From the NCBI RefSeq assembly GCF_010682065.1, contig NZ_JAAGWG010000016.1:1-64000 (forward strand): DNA of 64,000 nt. Reading direction: 5' to 3'. Shown here piece by piece: positions 26,060-34,331 of this stretch (its first letter is position 1; each line of letters opens with the position of its first letter). Source of the stretch: Blastococcus saxobsidens. Lineage in GTDB: Bacteria; Actinomycetota; Actinomycetes; Mycobacteriales; Geodermatophilaceae. The position numbers and the translations under genes were made by a program. Below the pieces are notes generated by a model. That model worked only from the letters and a program-made list of their open reading frames with translations, searched no databases and was not told the origin of the DNA.

Positions 26060-26086
26060 CTGTGGACAGCGAAGGAGCATCCACAG
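26060..26086. repeat. second CTGTGGA/TCCACAG inverted pair
   Basis: CTGTGGA (26060-26066) and TCCACAG (26080-26086) repeat the arms seen at 25236-25263 but with a wider gap. It lies about 70 bases upstream of the hypothetical gene at 26157 and may be a further DnaA-box pair of the proposed origin, or an operator for that gene. Confidence 0.35.
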
Positions 26087-26156
26087 ATGCCTACCGGGAT
26101 AGGCCGGGCCAGCGCCGCAACGTCGACGCTGCCCACACGCACCCAAAGGAGGAGCG

Positions 26157-26816
26157 ATGGGATGGATGGGCCCGGTCGTGGACGGCCAGGAGCATGAAGG
26201 TTGGGTGGTGCCGCTGTTCGCCGACGGCGCGCAGGGCGCCGGCACCAGCAGCGCCCGCGGCCGGCTGATCGCCCGCCGGCCCGACGACGGGCCCTGCAAC
26301 GGCGACCGGGTGCGGCTGACCTACCGCGACGGCTCCACCGCCGAGGGCGTCTGGCAGGACGGCACGATTCTCCGCGGCGACGGGATCGTCCACTCGCACA
26401 CCAGCGGTCAGGTCCGCCGCGAGGTGATCGACCAGGCGGAGCAGTGGCGCCCGGACGCGGCGGTCGTCGGCTGGGCCGCCGGCTGCACCTGCGGCTGGCG
26501 TGGCACCCCCTGGACCCGGGTGCCGGTAGCGGAGCCGGCCGACCCCGCGGCGCGGCGGCTCGCCACCGCCGGTCCGTGGGCCGATCTGGAGGCCGCCGAC
26601 GAGAACCGGGTGATGACCGAATGGCGCCGGCACATCGCCGGATGGCAATCCCTCGAGGACGTGGAACAGGCCGCCGCCCGGCAGGCCGCCGCCGCCCGCG
26701 CGCTGGACGAGGCGGTGCGCGCCGCACTCGCGGCCGGGGCGTCGTGGGCCGACATCGGCCGGGCCGCTGGCATGACCAGCCGGTCGGCCACCGAGCGGTG
26801 GTCCACCCGTGACTGA
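26157..26816 (+). CDS. hypothetical protein with C-terminal helix-turn-helix-like segment
   Basis: The 219-residue protein starts at an ATG with GGAGGAG upstream. The N-terminal half is beta-rich (RLIARRPDDGPCNGDRVRLT) with a CTCGWRGTPW segment that could bind metal. The C-terminal 35 residues, ALAAGASWADIGRAAGMTSR, look like a sigma-type helix-turn-helix. It shares an 8-base overlap with the next gene. This is probably an element-encoded regulator or replication accessory protein. No known family is recognised. Confidence 0.6.
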   Translation: MGWMGPVVDGQEHEGWVVPLFADGAQGAGTSSARGRLIARRPDDGPCNGDRVRLTYRDGSTAEGVWQDGTILRGDGIVHSHTSGQVRREVIDQAEQWRPDAAVVGWAAGCTCGWRGTPWTRVPVAEPADPAARRLATAGPWADLEAADENRVMTEWRRHIAGWQSLEDVEQAAARQAAAARALDEAVRAALAAGASWADIGRAAGMTSRSATERWSTRD

Positions 26817-27498
26817 CCACGCGCCCCCTCACCCCGGGCGAAGGGGCGACACCCCCGCCGGGCAGCGCACCGTGCTCGTCGTCGACCTCGACGGCGAGCC
26901 GCTGGCGCCGCTCCGCGCTCTCGAGGAAATCCTGCTGTGCCTCGGCACCTGGGAGGACGACGACCGGCGGCATCCGGGCACCGACACCGAGCCGCTGCGG
27001 TTGCCGCCGCCACTGGCCGACCGGGCCGCCCTTGCCGCCGTGCAGCGCCTGCTCACCGCCCTCGCACCCACCCAGTCCCAGGGATCAGGGTGCGGCCGGC
27101 TGCTCGCTCCGGACGGCCGCTACGAGCAGGCGCCGATGACCGCACTGACCCTGCCAACCGCCGACATCGACCTCCTCTCCGCCACCGCCGCCGCCCTCGG
27201 CCACCCCCGGCTGAACGCCGACATCGCCGAGCTGGTCGACGCCCACGCCGCACAGCTCGCCGGCGGCTACCGCCGGGCCGACCGCACCAAACTGGTCTCG
27301 CTCCTCGCGCGGCTGGCCGGCCTCCTCGACCTCTCCCCCACCGACGACACCCGACTGCTCACCACCCGGCTGCAGGCCGCCCCGCCAGGCGCCGACTGTG
27401 TGCTCAGCGACGCCGAGGAAGCCGCCCACGCCCGCACCGCCGACCGCATGAACCACATCTGGGCGCACGGCTCCGGCATCGACCGCTACCTCTACTGA
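26809..27498 (+). CDS. hypothetical protein of the element
   Basis: The 229-residue product, mostly helical and Ala/Leu-rich, starts with GTG overlapping the upstream stop. It contains VLVVDLDGEPLAPLRALEEI near the N-terminus and a helical C-terminal domain ending in MNHIWAHGSGIDRYLY. It appears co-transcribed with the preceding gene. I recognise no domain. Its context between the excisionase and an IS suggests an element maintenance function. Confidence 0.55.
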   Translation: MTDHAPPHPGRRGDTPAGQRTVLVVDLDGEPLAPLRALEEILLCLGTWEDDDRRHPGTDTEPLRLPPPLADRAALAAVQRLLTALAPTQSQGSGCGRLLAPDGRYEQAPMTALTLPTADIDLLSATAAALGHPRLNADIAELVDAHAAQLAGGYRRADRTKLVSLLARLAGLLDLSPTDDTRLLTTRLQAAPPGADCVLSDAEEAAHARTADRMNHIWAHGSGIDRYLY

Positions 27499-27557
27499 AC
27501 CCGCGGCCCGCCCTGCGAAGGAGGTTTCGCCGGCGACCGGAACCGGAAGCCATACCG

Positions 27558-27680
27558 ATGACCGCATCGAAGTGGGGCACCAGCCAGTGGACGGCACTGG
27601 CGCCCACCGCGCCCGACGGCACGAATCTGACCCCGACCCGCCTGCTGGCCGTGGCGGTCGTCGCAGACCGGCTGCTGTGA
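27558..27680 (+). CDS. possible small protein, 40 aa, next to the IS21 insertion
   Basis: An ATG at 27558 opens a 40-codon frame (MTASKWGTSQWTALAPTAPD) that stops 12 bases before the IS21-family end. A strong AAGGAGG lies about 30 bases upstream, too far to serve this start. It could be a genuine short gene or a relic of a gene altered by the insertion. Confidence 0.25.
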   Translation: MTASKWGTSQWTALAPTAPDGTNLTPTRLLAVAVVADRLL

Positions 27681-27814
27681 CGGCGCTCAGGTGAATCTCC
27701 CCAGAGCTGCTCACTGAAAGTCCCCACCCGTGGAGCTCCGCCAGAGACGGCGGGGGCTCCTCCGAGGATGGCGGTCTCTGACCACCGCACCACCTCGAAG
27801 GAGCCCTGCCTCTC

Positions 27815-29194
27815 ATGCTCACACGGGAGGACGACATCGACGTGCACGCGCTACGTCGCCAGGGCTGGACGATCTCGGCGATCGCCCGGCACCTGGGCCA
27901 TGACCGCAAGACCATCCGCGCCTACCTGAACGGCCGCCAGGCCGGGGTCCGCGCGCCGGCCGGCCCGGACGAGTTCGCGCCGTTCGTCGACTACTGCCGC
28001 GCCCGGCTGACCGAGGACCCGCACCTGTGGGCCATGACCCTGTTCGACGAGGTCACCGGACTGGGCTACGACCGGGCCTACTCCACCTTCACCCGGCAGC
28101 TACGCATCCGGAACCTGCGCCCGCCGTGCGAGCCGTGTGCTCCGGCCAAGGGCCGCCCGGTCGCGGTGATCGACCATCCGCCGGGTGAGGAGACGCAGTG
28201 GGACTGGGTCGAGCTGCCCGACCCGCCCGCCGCCTGGGCGGCCGCCGGCTACGGGGGCAGGGCGTTCCTGCTGGTCGGGGCGCTGGCGCACTCCGGCCGC
28301 TGGCGCGGCGTGCTCTGCCCGTCGATGGAGCAACCGCAGCTGATCGACGCCCTGCACCGGGTCTCGGCCGCACTCGGCGGGCTGACCCGCAGCTGGCGGT
28401 TCGACCGGATGGCGACGGTCTGCCACCCGGCGTCGGGGAAGGTGACCGCGTCGTTCGCCGCGGTCGCCAAGCACTACGGCGTCCAGGTCGCGATCTGCCC
28501 GCCGCGACGTGGCAACCGCAAGGGCGTGGTGGAGAAGGCCAACCACACCGCCGCCCAGCGGTGGTGGCGCACCCTGCCCGACGACGTCACGCCCGAGGCC
28601 GCGCAGGCCTCCCTCGACGAGTTCTGCGCCACCCGCGGCGACGCCCGGCTGCGCACCCTGGCCGGCCGGCGGGGCACCGTCTCCAGCTTCCTCGACGACG
28701 AGCGGGTGGCGCCTCTGCCGACGCCGTTCCCCGCGGTGCTCACCGCCGAACGCAAGGTTTCGGCGCAGGCGCTGGTGGCCTACCGCGGCAACAGCTACTC
28801 GGTGCCACCGGAGCTGACCGGCACGACGGTGACCGTGACCCACCGCCTCGGCGCCACCAGCATCGACATCGCCACCGGCCCCGCCGACACAAGCAGCGGC
28901 CGGCCGCCGACCGTGGTTGCCCGGCACCGGCTGGCCGGCGACGGCGCCGGGGTGATGGTCCGCGATCACGGCCACGTGACCGCCCTGGAGACCGCCGCTC
29001 TAGCCGCGTTCTCCACCGCCGCGCCGCACCGGCGCAAGCAGCGCATCCCACCCGGCCCCGCCGCCCGCGCGGCCGCCGACGCCCTCCGCCAGACCACCAC
29101 GACTACTGCGGCGCCCGCCGCTGGGGACGGCCAGGTCGTGATCGACCTGGCCGCCTACGACCGCGCCGCTCGAGGAAGGAACACCCTCCGATGA
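27815..29194 (+). CDS. istA: IS21-family transposase IstA
   Basis: The 459-residue protein has an N-terminal helix-turn-helix (QGWTISAIARHLGHDRKTIRAYL) and a DDE integrase core: Asp in TQWDWVEL, Asp in SWRFDRMATV and Glu in KGVVEKANH. A C-terminal barrel-like region (YRGNSYSVPPELTGTTVTV) follows. All catalytic residues are present and the frame is unbroken. The stop overlaps istB by 4 bases (ATGA), the normal coupling in this family. Confidence 0.95.
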   Translation: MLTREDDIDVHALRRQGWTISAIARHLGHDRKTIRAYLNGRQAGVRAPAGPDEFAPFVDYCRARLTEDPHLWAMTLFDEVTGLGYDRAYSTFTRQLRIRNLRPPCEPCAPAKGRPVAVIDHPPGEETQWDWVELPDPPAAWAAAGYGGRAFLLVGALAHSGRWRGVLCPSMEQPQLIDALHRVSAALGGLTRSWRFDRMATVCHPASGKVTASFAAVAKHYGVQVAICPPRRGNRKGVVEKANHTAAQRWWRTLPDDVTPEAAQASLDEFCATRGDARLRTLAGRRGTVSSFLDDERVAPLPTPFPAVLTAERKVSAQALVAYRGNSYSVPPELTGTTVTVTHRLGATSIDIATGPADTSSGRPPTVVARHRLAGDGAGVMVRDHGHVTALETAALAAFSTAAPHRRKQRIPPGPAARAAADALRQTTTTTAAPAAGDGQVVIDLAAYDRAARGRNTLR

Positions 29195-30027
29195 CCGCTC
29201 CCAAGCCGAGCGCACCCGCGCCGCAGACCCCGGCGCAGGCCAGCGTCTACCAGCAGCTGCGCGGCCACCTGGCCACGCTCAAGCTGCACACCGCCGCCGA
29301 GCACCTGCCCGCCGTGCTCGACGCCGCCCGCACCGAAGGCCTGGGACTCACCGCGGCTCTGGAGCGGCTGCTGGCCCTCGAGGTCGACGCGACCGAGGCC
29401 CGCCGGCTGGCCGGCCGGCTGCGGTTCGCCTCCCTGCCCAGCCCGGCCAGCCTGGACGACTTCGACTATGACGCCGCCCCAGGAGTGGACCGGGCGCTCA
29501 TCCAGGAGTTGGCCACCTGCCGCTACCTGGAGACCGCCACCAACGTGCTGCTCATCGGCCCGCCCGGAGTCGGCAAGACCCACCTGGCCGTCGGGCTGGC
29601 CCGGGCCTCGGCGCAGGCCGGCTACCGCACCTACTTCACCACCGCCGCCGACCTGGCCGCCCGCTGCCACCGCGCCGCGATCGAGGGCCGCTGGGCCACC
29701 ACCATGCGCTTCTACGCCGGCCCCACCCTGCTCGTCATCGACGAACTGGGCTACCTGCCGCTACCCGGCGAAGCCGCCTCCGCGCTGTTCCAGGTCGTCT
29801 CCCAGCGCTACGGCAAGACCTCCATCGTGCTCACCACCAACCGCGGAGTCGCCTCCTGGGGTGAGGTCCTCGGCGACACCACCGTCGCCGCCGCCATGCT
29901 TGACCGACTCCTGCACCGCTCGGTCGTGCTCAACCTCGACGGCGACAGCTACCGACTGCGCGACCACCACGCCCGCACCGACACCCTCCGCCGCGCCACC
30001 ACCGGCACCCGACGACCGCTAACCTGA
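29191..30027 (+). CDS. istB: IS21-family helper ATPase IstB
   Basis: The 278-residue AAA+ protein has Walker A IGPPGVGKTHLAVGLA, Walker B LLVIDELGYLPL, and sensor segment SIVLTTNRGVASWGEV. It is required with IstA to select and remodel target DNA. The start ATG at 29191 overlaps the istA stop, and the length is normal for the family. Both IS genes are intact. Confidence 0.95.
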   Translation: MTAPKPSAPAPQTPAQASVYQQLRGHLATLKLHTAAEHLPAVLDAARTEGLGLTAALERLLALEVDATEARRLAGRLRFASLPSPASLDDFDYDAAPGVDRALIQELATCRYLETATNVLLIGPPGVGKTHLAVGLARASAQAGYRTYFTTAADLAARCHRAAIEGRWATTMRFYAGPTLLVIDELGYLPLPGEAASALFQVVSQRYGKTSIVLTTNRGVASWGEVLGDTTVAAAMLDRLLHRSVVLNLDGDSYRLRDHHARTDTLRRATTGTRRPLT

Positions 30028-30077
30028 CCCCGCTCCCGGGTGGGGACTTTCGATGAGCACACCTGGGGAGATTCGGC

Positions 30078-30299
30078 GAGCGCCATCAGCTGTTCCTTCA
30101 GCACGTCGGCTCGGCCAGCACGCCACCGGACCCGGCCGCTTTCACTGCCTTGTTCGAGGACGCGTTCGAGGTCCCAGCGCCACGCCTGATCGTTCCGATT
30201 CAGCCTCGGCCGGGAGCGCCCGCCCGACCAACTTGTGTGTCGAAGGGCGTCACACTGATCCCGGCGACTGCGCCGCTCCCGTGTCCTGGGCGTCACTGA
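30078..30299 (+). pseudogene. possible 3' fragment of a gene cut by the IS21 insertion
   Basis: Directly after the IS right end, an open frame reads ERHQLFLQHVGSASTPPDPA, then AAFTALFEDAFEVPAPRLIV, to a TGA at 30297. The composition is balanced and protein-like, unlike the surrounding shadow frames, but there is no start codon or ribosome site. The simplest reading is the tail of a gene whose front lay left of the insertion. I could not identify a matching N-terminal half with confidence. Confidence 0.3.
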
Positions 30300-30846
30300 T
30301 GATCCCGCGACGGACCTCGGGATCGTACGTAGCGAAGGCGATCGCGGCCTGAACGGCGCCGATGCTCCGCCGATCCAGCCCCGCGGCCACCTCACCCAGA
30401 TCCACGAGCAGACCGTGGGCGAGGCTGGCGGCCACGCGGAGCGCAGCGATCTCGCCGGCACTGCCAGCCAGCCGCCCGTCCTGCAGCGCCGCGTGGACGC
30501 CGGCCCAGTCCAGCTTCGCTACCGGGCCGTCGCCGCAGCAGCCGTCGAGGCAAATCTCGACGGTGATCAGGTCGGCCTGACTCAGCTCGGGCAACCAGTC
30601 CCCTGCCATCAGAAGGACCAAGCCGGACTCGGCCCCGTGATCCCCCGCCGCCCCCCGCATCAACGCCTGTTTGATCTCGAACGCACTGAAGCCGGCGGTC
30701 GGTGGCTGAGGAATCACGGCGCTTCTCCGTCCGGGCGTGACGCTCGGCGGCCGGCGCTCGACCGCCGCTGACACAACAGAGCCTGTCCCACTCGGCTCTT
30801 GCTCAGCGCCGTTCGCCCCGACCTGTGGACGAGGGCCCTCCTCCAC
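30250..30846 (-). CDS. hypothetical protein of the element, 198 aa
   Basis: The C-terminal two-thirds look like a folded helical protein (FSAFEIKQALMRGAAGDHGAES, and GLLVDLGEVAAGLDRRSIGAVQAA), while the first 45 residues are low in order. A GTG at 30846 is the listed start, but an in-frame start further in is possible. A perfect 9-bp inverted repeat (CTCCACAAG, 30841-30849 with 30855-30863) overlaps the proposed start and could be an operator. The family is unknown. It lies near the right end of the element. Confidence 0.5.
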   Translation of the reverse strand: MEEGPRPQVGANGAEQEPSGTGSVVSAAVERRPPSVTPGRRSAVIPQPPTAGFSAFEIKQALMRGAAGDHGAESGLVLLMAGDWLPELSQADLITVEICLDGCCGDGPVAKLDWAGVHAALQDGRLAGSAGEIAALRVAASLAHGLLVDLGEVAAGLDRRSIGAVQAAIAFATYDPEVRRGIISDAQDTGAAQSPGSV

Positions 30847-31095
30847 AAGCCGTACTTGTGGAGGGCCGGTTCCCTCGACTACGGCGCGACCACGGCGCGG
30901 CCCTCAGCAGCTACCCGTAGGCGTTTGCACCCACCACAGAGCCTCGCGCACGCAGACCTCGCCCGCTGCTTCCACTGAGCCGCTTGCCCCCGGCCTCCGG
31001 CCTCCGGCCAGGCAACGCGCGCGGCCCCCAGTCCGCCACGAGTCCGCAGAAAGTCCGCAGAAGGTTCATCTTTGCTCGTTGACCCTCAACCAGAG

Positions 31096-31626
31096 TCAAC
31101 ACTGTTTCTGCTGGTCAATGCCACATTTCGTCAGATCGGCACAGGTCGGGAAGCCGGTTCGAATCATGTCCGGGATGACCACGTGCAGGCGCGAGCCGTC
31201 GGGCATCATCGCGTCCACGAACGGGGTCGACATGTCGATACGTCGACCCGAGGTGCGCAACATCCGCTCGACCAGGTCGGCCAGCTCACCGGGCGCCAGG
31301 ATCGTCGTCGTCAGCTCGCTGCGGCCCCGCCGGGCGATGAACACCCGGCCCGGCTCGTTGACCCAGATCTCCTCGATATCGGGGTCATCGAGGTACCGCT
31401 GCAGCGGTCCGAAGCCGGCCACCCGGTCCAGCACGTCGCGGACCACGGACTCGACGTCGCCGATCGGCGGCAGCGCCGAGGTCAGGGAACGCTCGGAGTA
31501 GTCGGCGACGACGTCGCGCACGAGCAGCCGCACGGGCCCCGGATCGGTGAACGGGTCCAGCCCACGCCGACGGATCAGCTCGCGGACCTCACCGTCCACG
31601 ACATCCAGTGCAGTCGGCACGCCCAT
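31096..31626 (-). pseudogene. tadA: tadA/cpaF pilus ATPase, 5' part (severed by element insertion)
   Basis: From ATG at 31626, about 153 residues match the N-terminal domain of TadA/CpaF (GFGPLQRYLDDPDIEEIWVN, then RRIDMSTPFVDAMMPDGSRL) up to HVVIPD. The frame then enters element DNA and adds 23 unrelated residues to a stop at 31096. The rest of the gene begins at 4190. The truncated product lacks Walker A and B and cannot be an active ATPase, so the Tad pilus is probably not assembled while the element is integrated. Confidence 0.92.
31166..31179. repeat. attachment core, right end of the integrated element
   Basis: This is the second copy of ATGTCCGGGATGAC, identical to and in the same direction as 4177-4190. 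Sequence to its right continues tadA (reverse: GAC-ATC-CCG order reads out VIPD); sequence to its left is element DNA. This marks the right boundary of the element to within 14 bases. Confidence 0.85.
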
Positions 31627-31761
31627 CCCCCGTCGAGCCCGTTGATCAACCGCCCGGACTGTAAGGAAACGGAACGGTCCGCGGGCCGCCGTTCACGGGT
31701 TCTGTGGACATCCGGACGCCACGTCCACCCACGCGGGTGAACGTGGCGCCGGCCGCCCCCG

Positions 31762-32193
31762 CTACGGCGTTCGGCGGGGCGCCAGCCGGAAGACCGGGAG
31801 ACGGCGAGCGCCGGCCCGCTGCTGGTAGGCCTCGAACGCCGAGGATCGGCGGACGAATCGGGCGAACGCCGCCTCGTACTCCTCGCCGTCGAGCTCGGTG
31901 GCGGTGACCGGCACGGTGCCAACCTCCCCCCGCAGGGTGGCGACCTCGATCTCGGTGTGCGGGTGCGCGCGCAGGTTCACCGCCCACGCCGGATCCTTCT
32001 CCGCCCCGGCCGCCGAGGCCACGACCAGCCAGGCGTCGCCGTCCCGCAGGGACATCGCCGGATTCACCCGCGGCTGTCCCGTCCGAGCTCCGAGGGTGTG
32101 CAGCAGCACCAGGTGGGTGCCGAAGCCCGCCGAGTCCACCCGCCCGCCGTTGGCGCGGAACTCGGCGATGATGGTGTCGTTGTAGGAGCTCAT
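31762..32193 (-). CDS. deazaflavin (F420)-dependent nitroreductase-family protein (Ddn/DUF385)
   Basis: The 143-residue protein shows the Ddn/F420-dependent fold pattern: LVLLHTLGARTGQPRVNPAM, then DAWLVVASAAGAEKDPAWAV with NLRAHP, typical of this actinobacterial family that binds coenzyme F420 or related cofactors. The start overlaps the upstream oxidoreductase stop (ATGA), so the two are co-translated. It probably reduces or protects against quinone-like compounds. The substrate is unknown. Confidence 0.85.
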   Translation of the reverse strand: MSSYNDTIIAEFRANGGRVDSAGFGTHLVLLHTLGARTGQPRVNPAMSLRDGDAWLVVASAAGAEKDPAWAVNLRAHPHTEIEVATLRGEVGTVPVTATELDGEEYEAAFARFVRRSSAFEAYQQRAGARRLPVFRLAPRRTP

Positions 32194-33131
32194 CAGGACT
32201 CCCCCACCGTGATCACTGCCTTGCCGCGCAGACCGCCCGCCTCCCCCAGGGCGTGCACCTCGGCGAGCTGCTCGAGCGGGAACCGGGCGCTGACGTCGAG
32301 CTGGAGCGTGCCGGCGTCGACCAGCTCCACCAGGTGCGCGAGCTGAGCGGCGTCGCTGCGGACGAAGACGCTGCTGGCCCGGACCTCCCGTGCCGCGTCG
32401 TCCTCCCCCGGGGTGGTGGTGGAGACGACGACGCCGCCGGGCCGGACCAGCCCCGACAGCGCGGCGAGCTCGTCCGGAGTGGTGCCCACCAGGTTGAGCA
32501 CGGAGTCGACCGGCTCGGTCACCGCCTCGACGACCGGCGCGCGGGTGTAGTCGATCACCTGGTCCGCGCCCGCCGCGGTGACCGCGGCGGTGCTGCGCGG
32601 GCTCGCCGTGGCGATCACCGTGGCGCCGAGGTCGGCGGCGAGCTGGACGGCGTAGCCGCCGACCCCTCCACCGGCGCCGTTGACCAGGAACCGCTGCCCC
32701 GCCCGGAGGTCGGCGTGCTCGGTCAGCGCCTGCCAGGCGGTGAGGCCGGCCGAGGGCAGCGCCGCGGCGTCGGCGAGCGGGACCGAACGCGGGGCGCCGG
32801 TCAGGAGCTCCACGGGTGCGACCACGTACTCGGCCGCCGCTCCCGGCTCGGTCATCGGCAGGAAGGCGACGACGTCCTCACCGACCAGCTCCTCCGGCCC
32901 GCCCGGCCCGACCGCGGCGACGGTGCCGGCGAGGTCGAACCCGGGGACGTGCGGCAGCCGCAGCGGGAAGACCTGCTGCAGGTACCCGGCCCGGATGGTG
33001 CCGTCGACCGGGTTGAACGAAGTGGCGGCGACCCGGACCAGGGCCTGACCCTCACCCGGGACCGGGCGCGGGAGGTCGGCGAGCTCGAGGACCTCGGGTC
33101 CGCCGTAGGACGAGAACGTGATAGCGCGCAC
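32193..33131 (-). CDS. NADP-dependent quinone oxidoreductase (zinc-free MDR family)
   Basis: The 312-residue medium-chain reductase opens with MRAITFSSYGGPEVLELADLP, carries the nucleotide-binding NGAGGGVGGYAVQLA and a C-terminal substrate domain, and lacks structural-zinc cysteines. It probably reduces quinones or enones with NADPH. It lies between the OYE gene and the Ddn-like gene in a minus-strand redox operon likely controlled by the MarR protein at 34332. Confidence 0.88.
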   Translation of the reverse strand: MRAITFSSYGGPEVLELADLPRPVPGEGQALVRVAATSFNPVDGTIRAGYLQQVFPLRLPHVPGFDLAGTVAAVGPGGPEELVGEDVVAFLPMTEPGAAAEYVVAPVELLTGAPRSVPLADAAALPSAGLTAWQALTEHADLRAGQRFLVNGAGGGVGGYAVQLAADLGATVIATASPRSTAAVTAAGADQVIDYTRAPVVEAVTEPVDSVLNLVGTTPDELAALSGLVRPGGVVVSTTTPGEDDAAREVRASSVFVRSDAAQLAHLVELVDAGTLQLDVSARFPLEQLAEVHALGEAGGLRGKAVITVGES

Positions 33132-33158
33132 GGGGATCTCCTCAGTAGGCGAGCGCGG

Positions 33159-34241
33159 TCAGGCGCTCAGTGGGGGGTAGTCGGTGTAGCCGTGCTCGTC
33201 GCCGCCGTAGAAGGTGGCGGCGTCGGGGTCGTTCAGCGGAGCGCCGCTGCGCACCCGCTCGACGAGGTCGGGGTTGGCCAGCGCCAGCGCACCGACGGTG
33301 ACGACGTCGGCCAGCCCGTCCTCGACGTCCTGGACGCGGCGCGCGAGGTCGGCCCCCGCACGGTTGACGACCAGCCCACCAGGCCAGAGGTCACGCACGG
33401 CGCGCAGCAGCGGCTCGTCGTCGCCCTGCACGACGTGCAGGTAGGCCAGGCCCAGCGGGGCGAGCGCCTCGACCAGTGCCGGGTACACCGCGGCGACGTC
33501 GTCCTCGGCGATGTCGTTGAGCGGGTTGCCGGGGGCGATGCGGAAGCCGACCCGATCGGCGCCGATCTCGTCGGCGACCGCGGCCGCCACCTCGACCGGG
33601 AACCGGATGCGGCCCTCCACCGAGGCGCCGTAGGCGTCGGTCCGCCGGTTGGCGTTGCTGCTGAGGAACTGGTGCAGCAGGTAGCCGTTGGCGCCGTGCA
33701 GCTCGACCCCGTCGGCCCCGGCCTCGACGGCGAGCCGGGCGGCCCGCCGGAAGTCCGCCACCGTCTGCGCCAGGTCCGCGGGCGTCATCTCCCGCGGCAC
33801 GGCCATCGGCTGCGGGCCGGAGGCGGTGAACATCTGCGCCTGCGCAGCGACGGCCGACGGCGCCACCGGCTGCCGGCCGTGCGGGGTGTTCGACGGGTGG
33901 GAGACCCGCCCGACGTGCATCAGCTGGATCACCAGCGTTGAGCCGGCCGCGTGCACGGCGTCGGCGACCGTGCGCCAGGACGCGGCCTGCTCGGCGGTGT
34001 GGACGCCGGGCGTGGCCAGGTAGCCCTGCCCGTCCTCGGACGGCTGAGTGCCCTCGGTGATCAGCATCGCCATCGTCGCGCGCTGCGCGTAGTAAGCCGC
34101 CGTCAGCTCGGTGACCCGGCCGTCGGCCGTCGCCCGGCTCCGGGTCATCGGCGCCATCGCCAGCCGGTGCGGCAGGGCGATGCTGCCGAGCTTCGCCGGC
34201 GACCAGAGCGCCGGATGGTGGGGTGTGCTCGTGGTGGTCAT
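33159..34241 (-). CDS. old yellow enzyme-family ene-reductase
   Basis: The 360-residue FMN-dependent protein has PHRLAMAPMTRSRA at the N-terminus, DGVELHGANGYLLHQFL (usual motif LLDQF, here His in place of Asp) and VGFRIAPG. Such enzymes reduce activated double bonds with NAD(P)H. The ATG at 34241 follows GAGAGGG. It is divergent from a marR gene across a short operator-bearing gap and heads a three-gene redox operon. It probably answers electrophile or quinone stress. Confidence 0.9.
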   Translation of the reverse strand: MTTTSTPHHPALWSPAKLGSIALPHRLAMAPMTRSRATADGRVTELTAAYYAQRATMAMLITEGTQPSEDGQGYLATPGVHTAEQAASWRTVADAVHAAGSTLVIQLMHVGRVSHPSNTPHGRQPVAPSAVAAQAQMFTASGPQPMAVPREMTPADLAQTVADFRRAARLAVEAGADGVELHGANGYLLHQFLSSNANRRTDAYGASVEGRIRFPVEVAAAVADEIGADRVGFRIAPGNPLNDIAEDDVAAVYPALVEALAPLGLAYLHVVQGDDEPLLRAVRDLWPGGLVVNRAGADLARRVQDVEDGLADVVTVGALALANPDLVERVRSGAPLNDPDAATFYGGDEHGYTDYPPLSA

Positions 34242-34264
34242 CGTCGTTCCCTCTCTCAGCGTGT

Positions 34265-34312
34265 TTCGAATTCGAAGAGTAGGCCCGGACGAGGGATGTG
34301 TCAAATTCGAAG
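34265..34312. promoter_or_regulatory. MarR-type operator between divergent OYE and marR genes
   Basis: A perfect 12-bp palindrome TTCGAATTCGAA spans 34265-34276, and a related half-site AATTCGAA lies at 34304-34311. They occupy the 90-base gap between the two start codons, where a MarR dimer would repress both directions. The AT-rich word stands out in this high-GC DNA. Confidence 0.6.
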
Positions 34313-34331
34313 CAACTCTAGAATGGGGGAC

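Larger units (their letters stand above)
27693..30074 (+). mobile_element. IS21-family insertion sequence
   Basis: The element is about 2.38 kb. Its ends are related inverted repeats: 27692-27730 and the reverse complement of 30037-30075 match at 33 of 39 positions, both reading GAATCTCCCCAG and, internally, GAAAGTCCCCACCCG. It holds istA and istB in the usual overlapping order, both intact. I see no clear target-site duplication. It lies inside the larger integrated element and is therefore a later arrival, probably still mobile. Confidence 0.92.
4177..31179. mobile_element. 27-kb integrative and mobilizable element inserted in tadA
   Basis: The boundaries are the 14-bp direct repeats at 4177-4190 and 31166-31179. 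They interrupt tadA so exactly that the two halves rejoin in frame. Inside are an integrase beside the left end, a MobF relaxase, an ArdC-type antirestriction protein, an AlpA-like excisionase, a ParB-like remnant, hypothetical genes, a catabolic cassette (9958-22911) and an IS21-family insertion. I found no coupling protein (TraG/VirD4 or FtsK-like Tra) and no mating-pore gene. It is therefore most simply an element mobilized by a helper, or the remnant of a larger conjugative element. Confidence 0.88.

Noticed and set aside
31155..31165. tRNA T-loop-like GGTTCGAATC directly beside the right att core
   Set aside because: It looked like a tRNA 3' end used as an attachment site, but the flanking bases do not pair as a T-stem and no anticodon arm or acceptor stem is present. 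The tadA frame explains the site.
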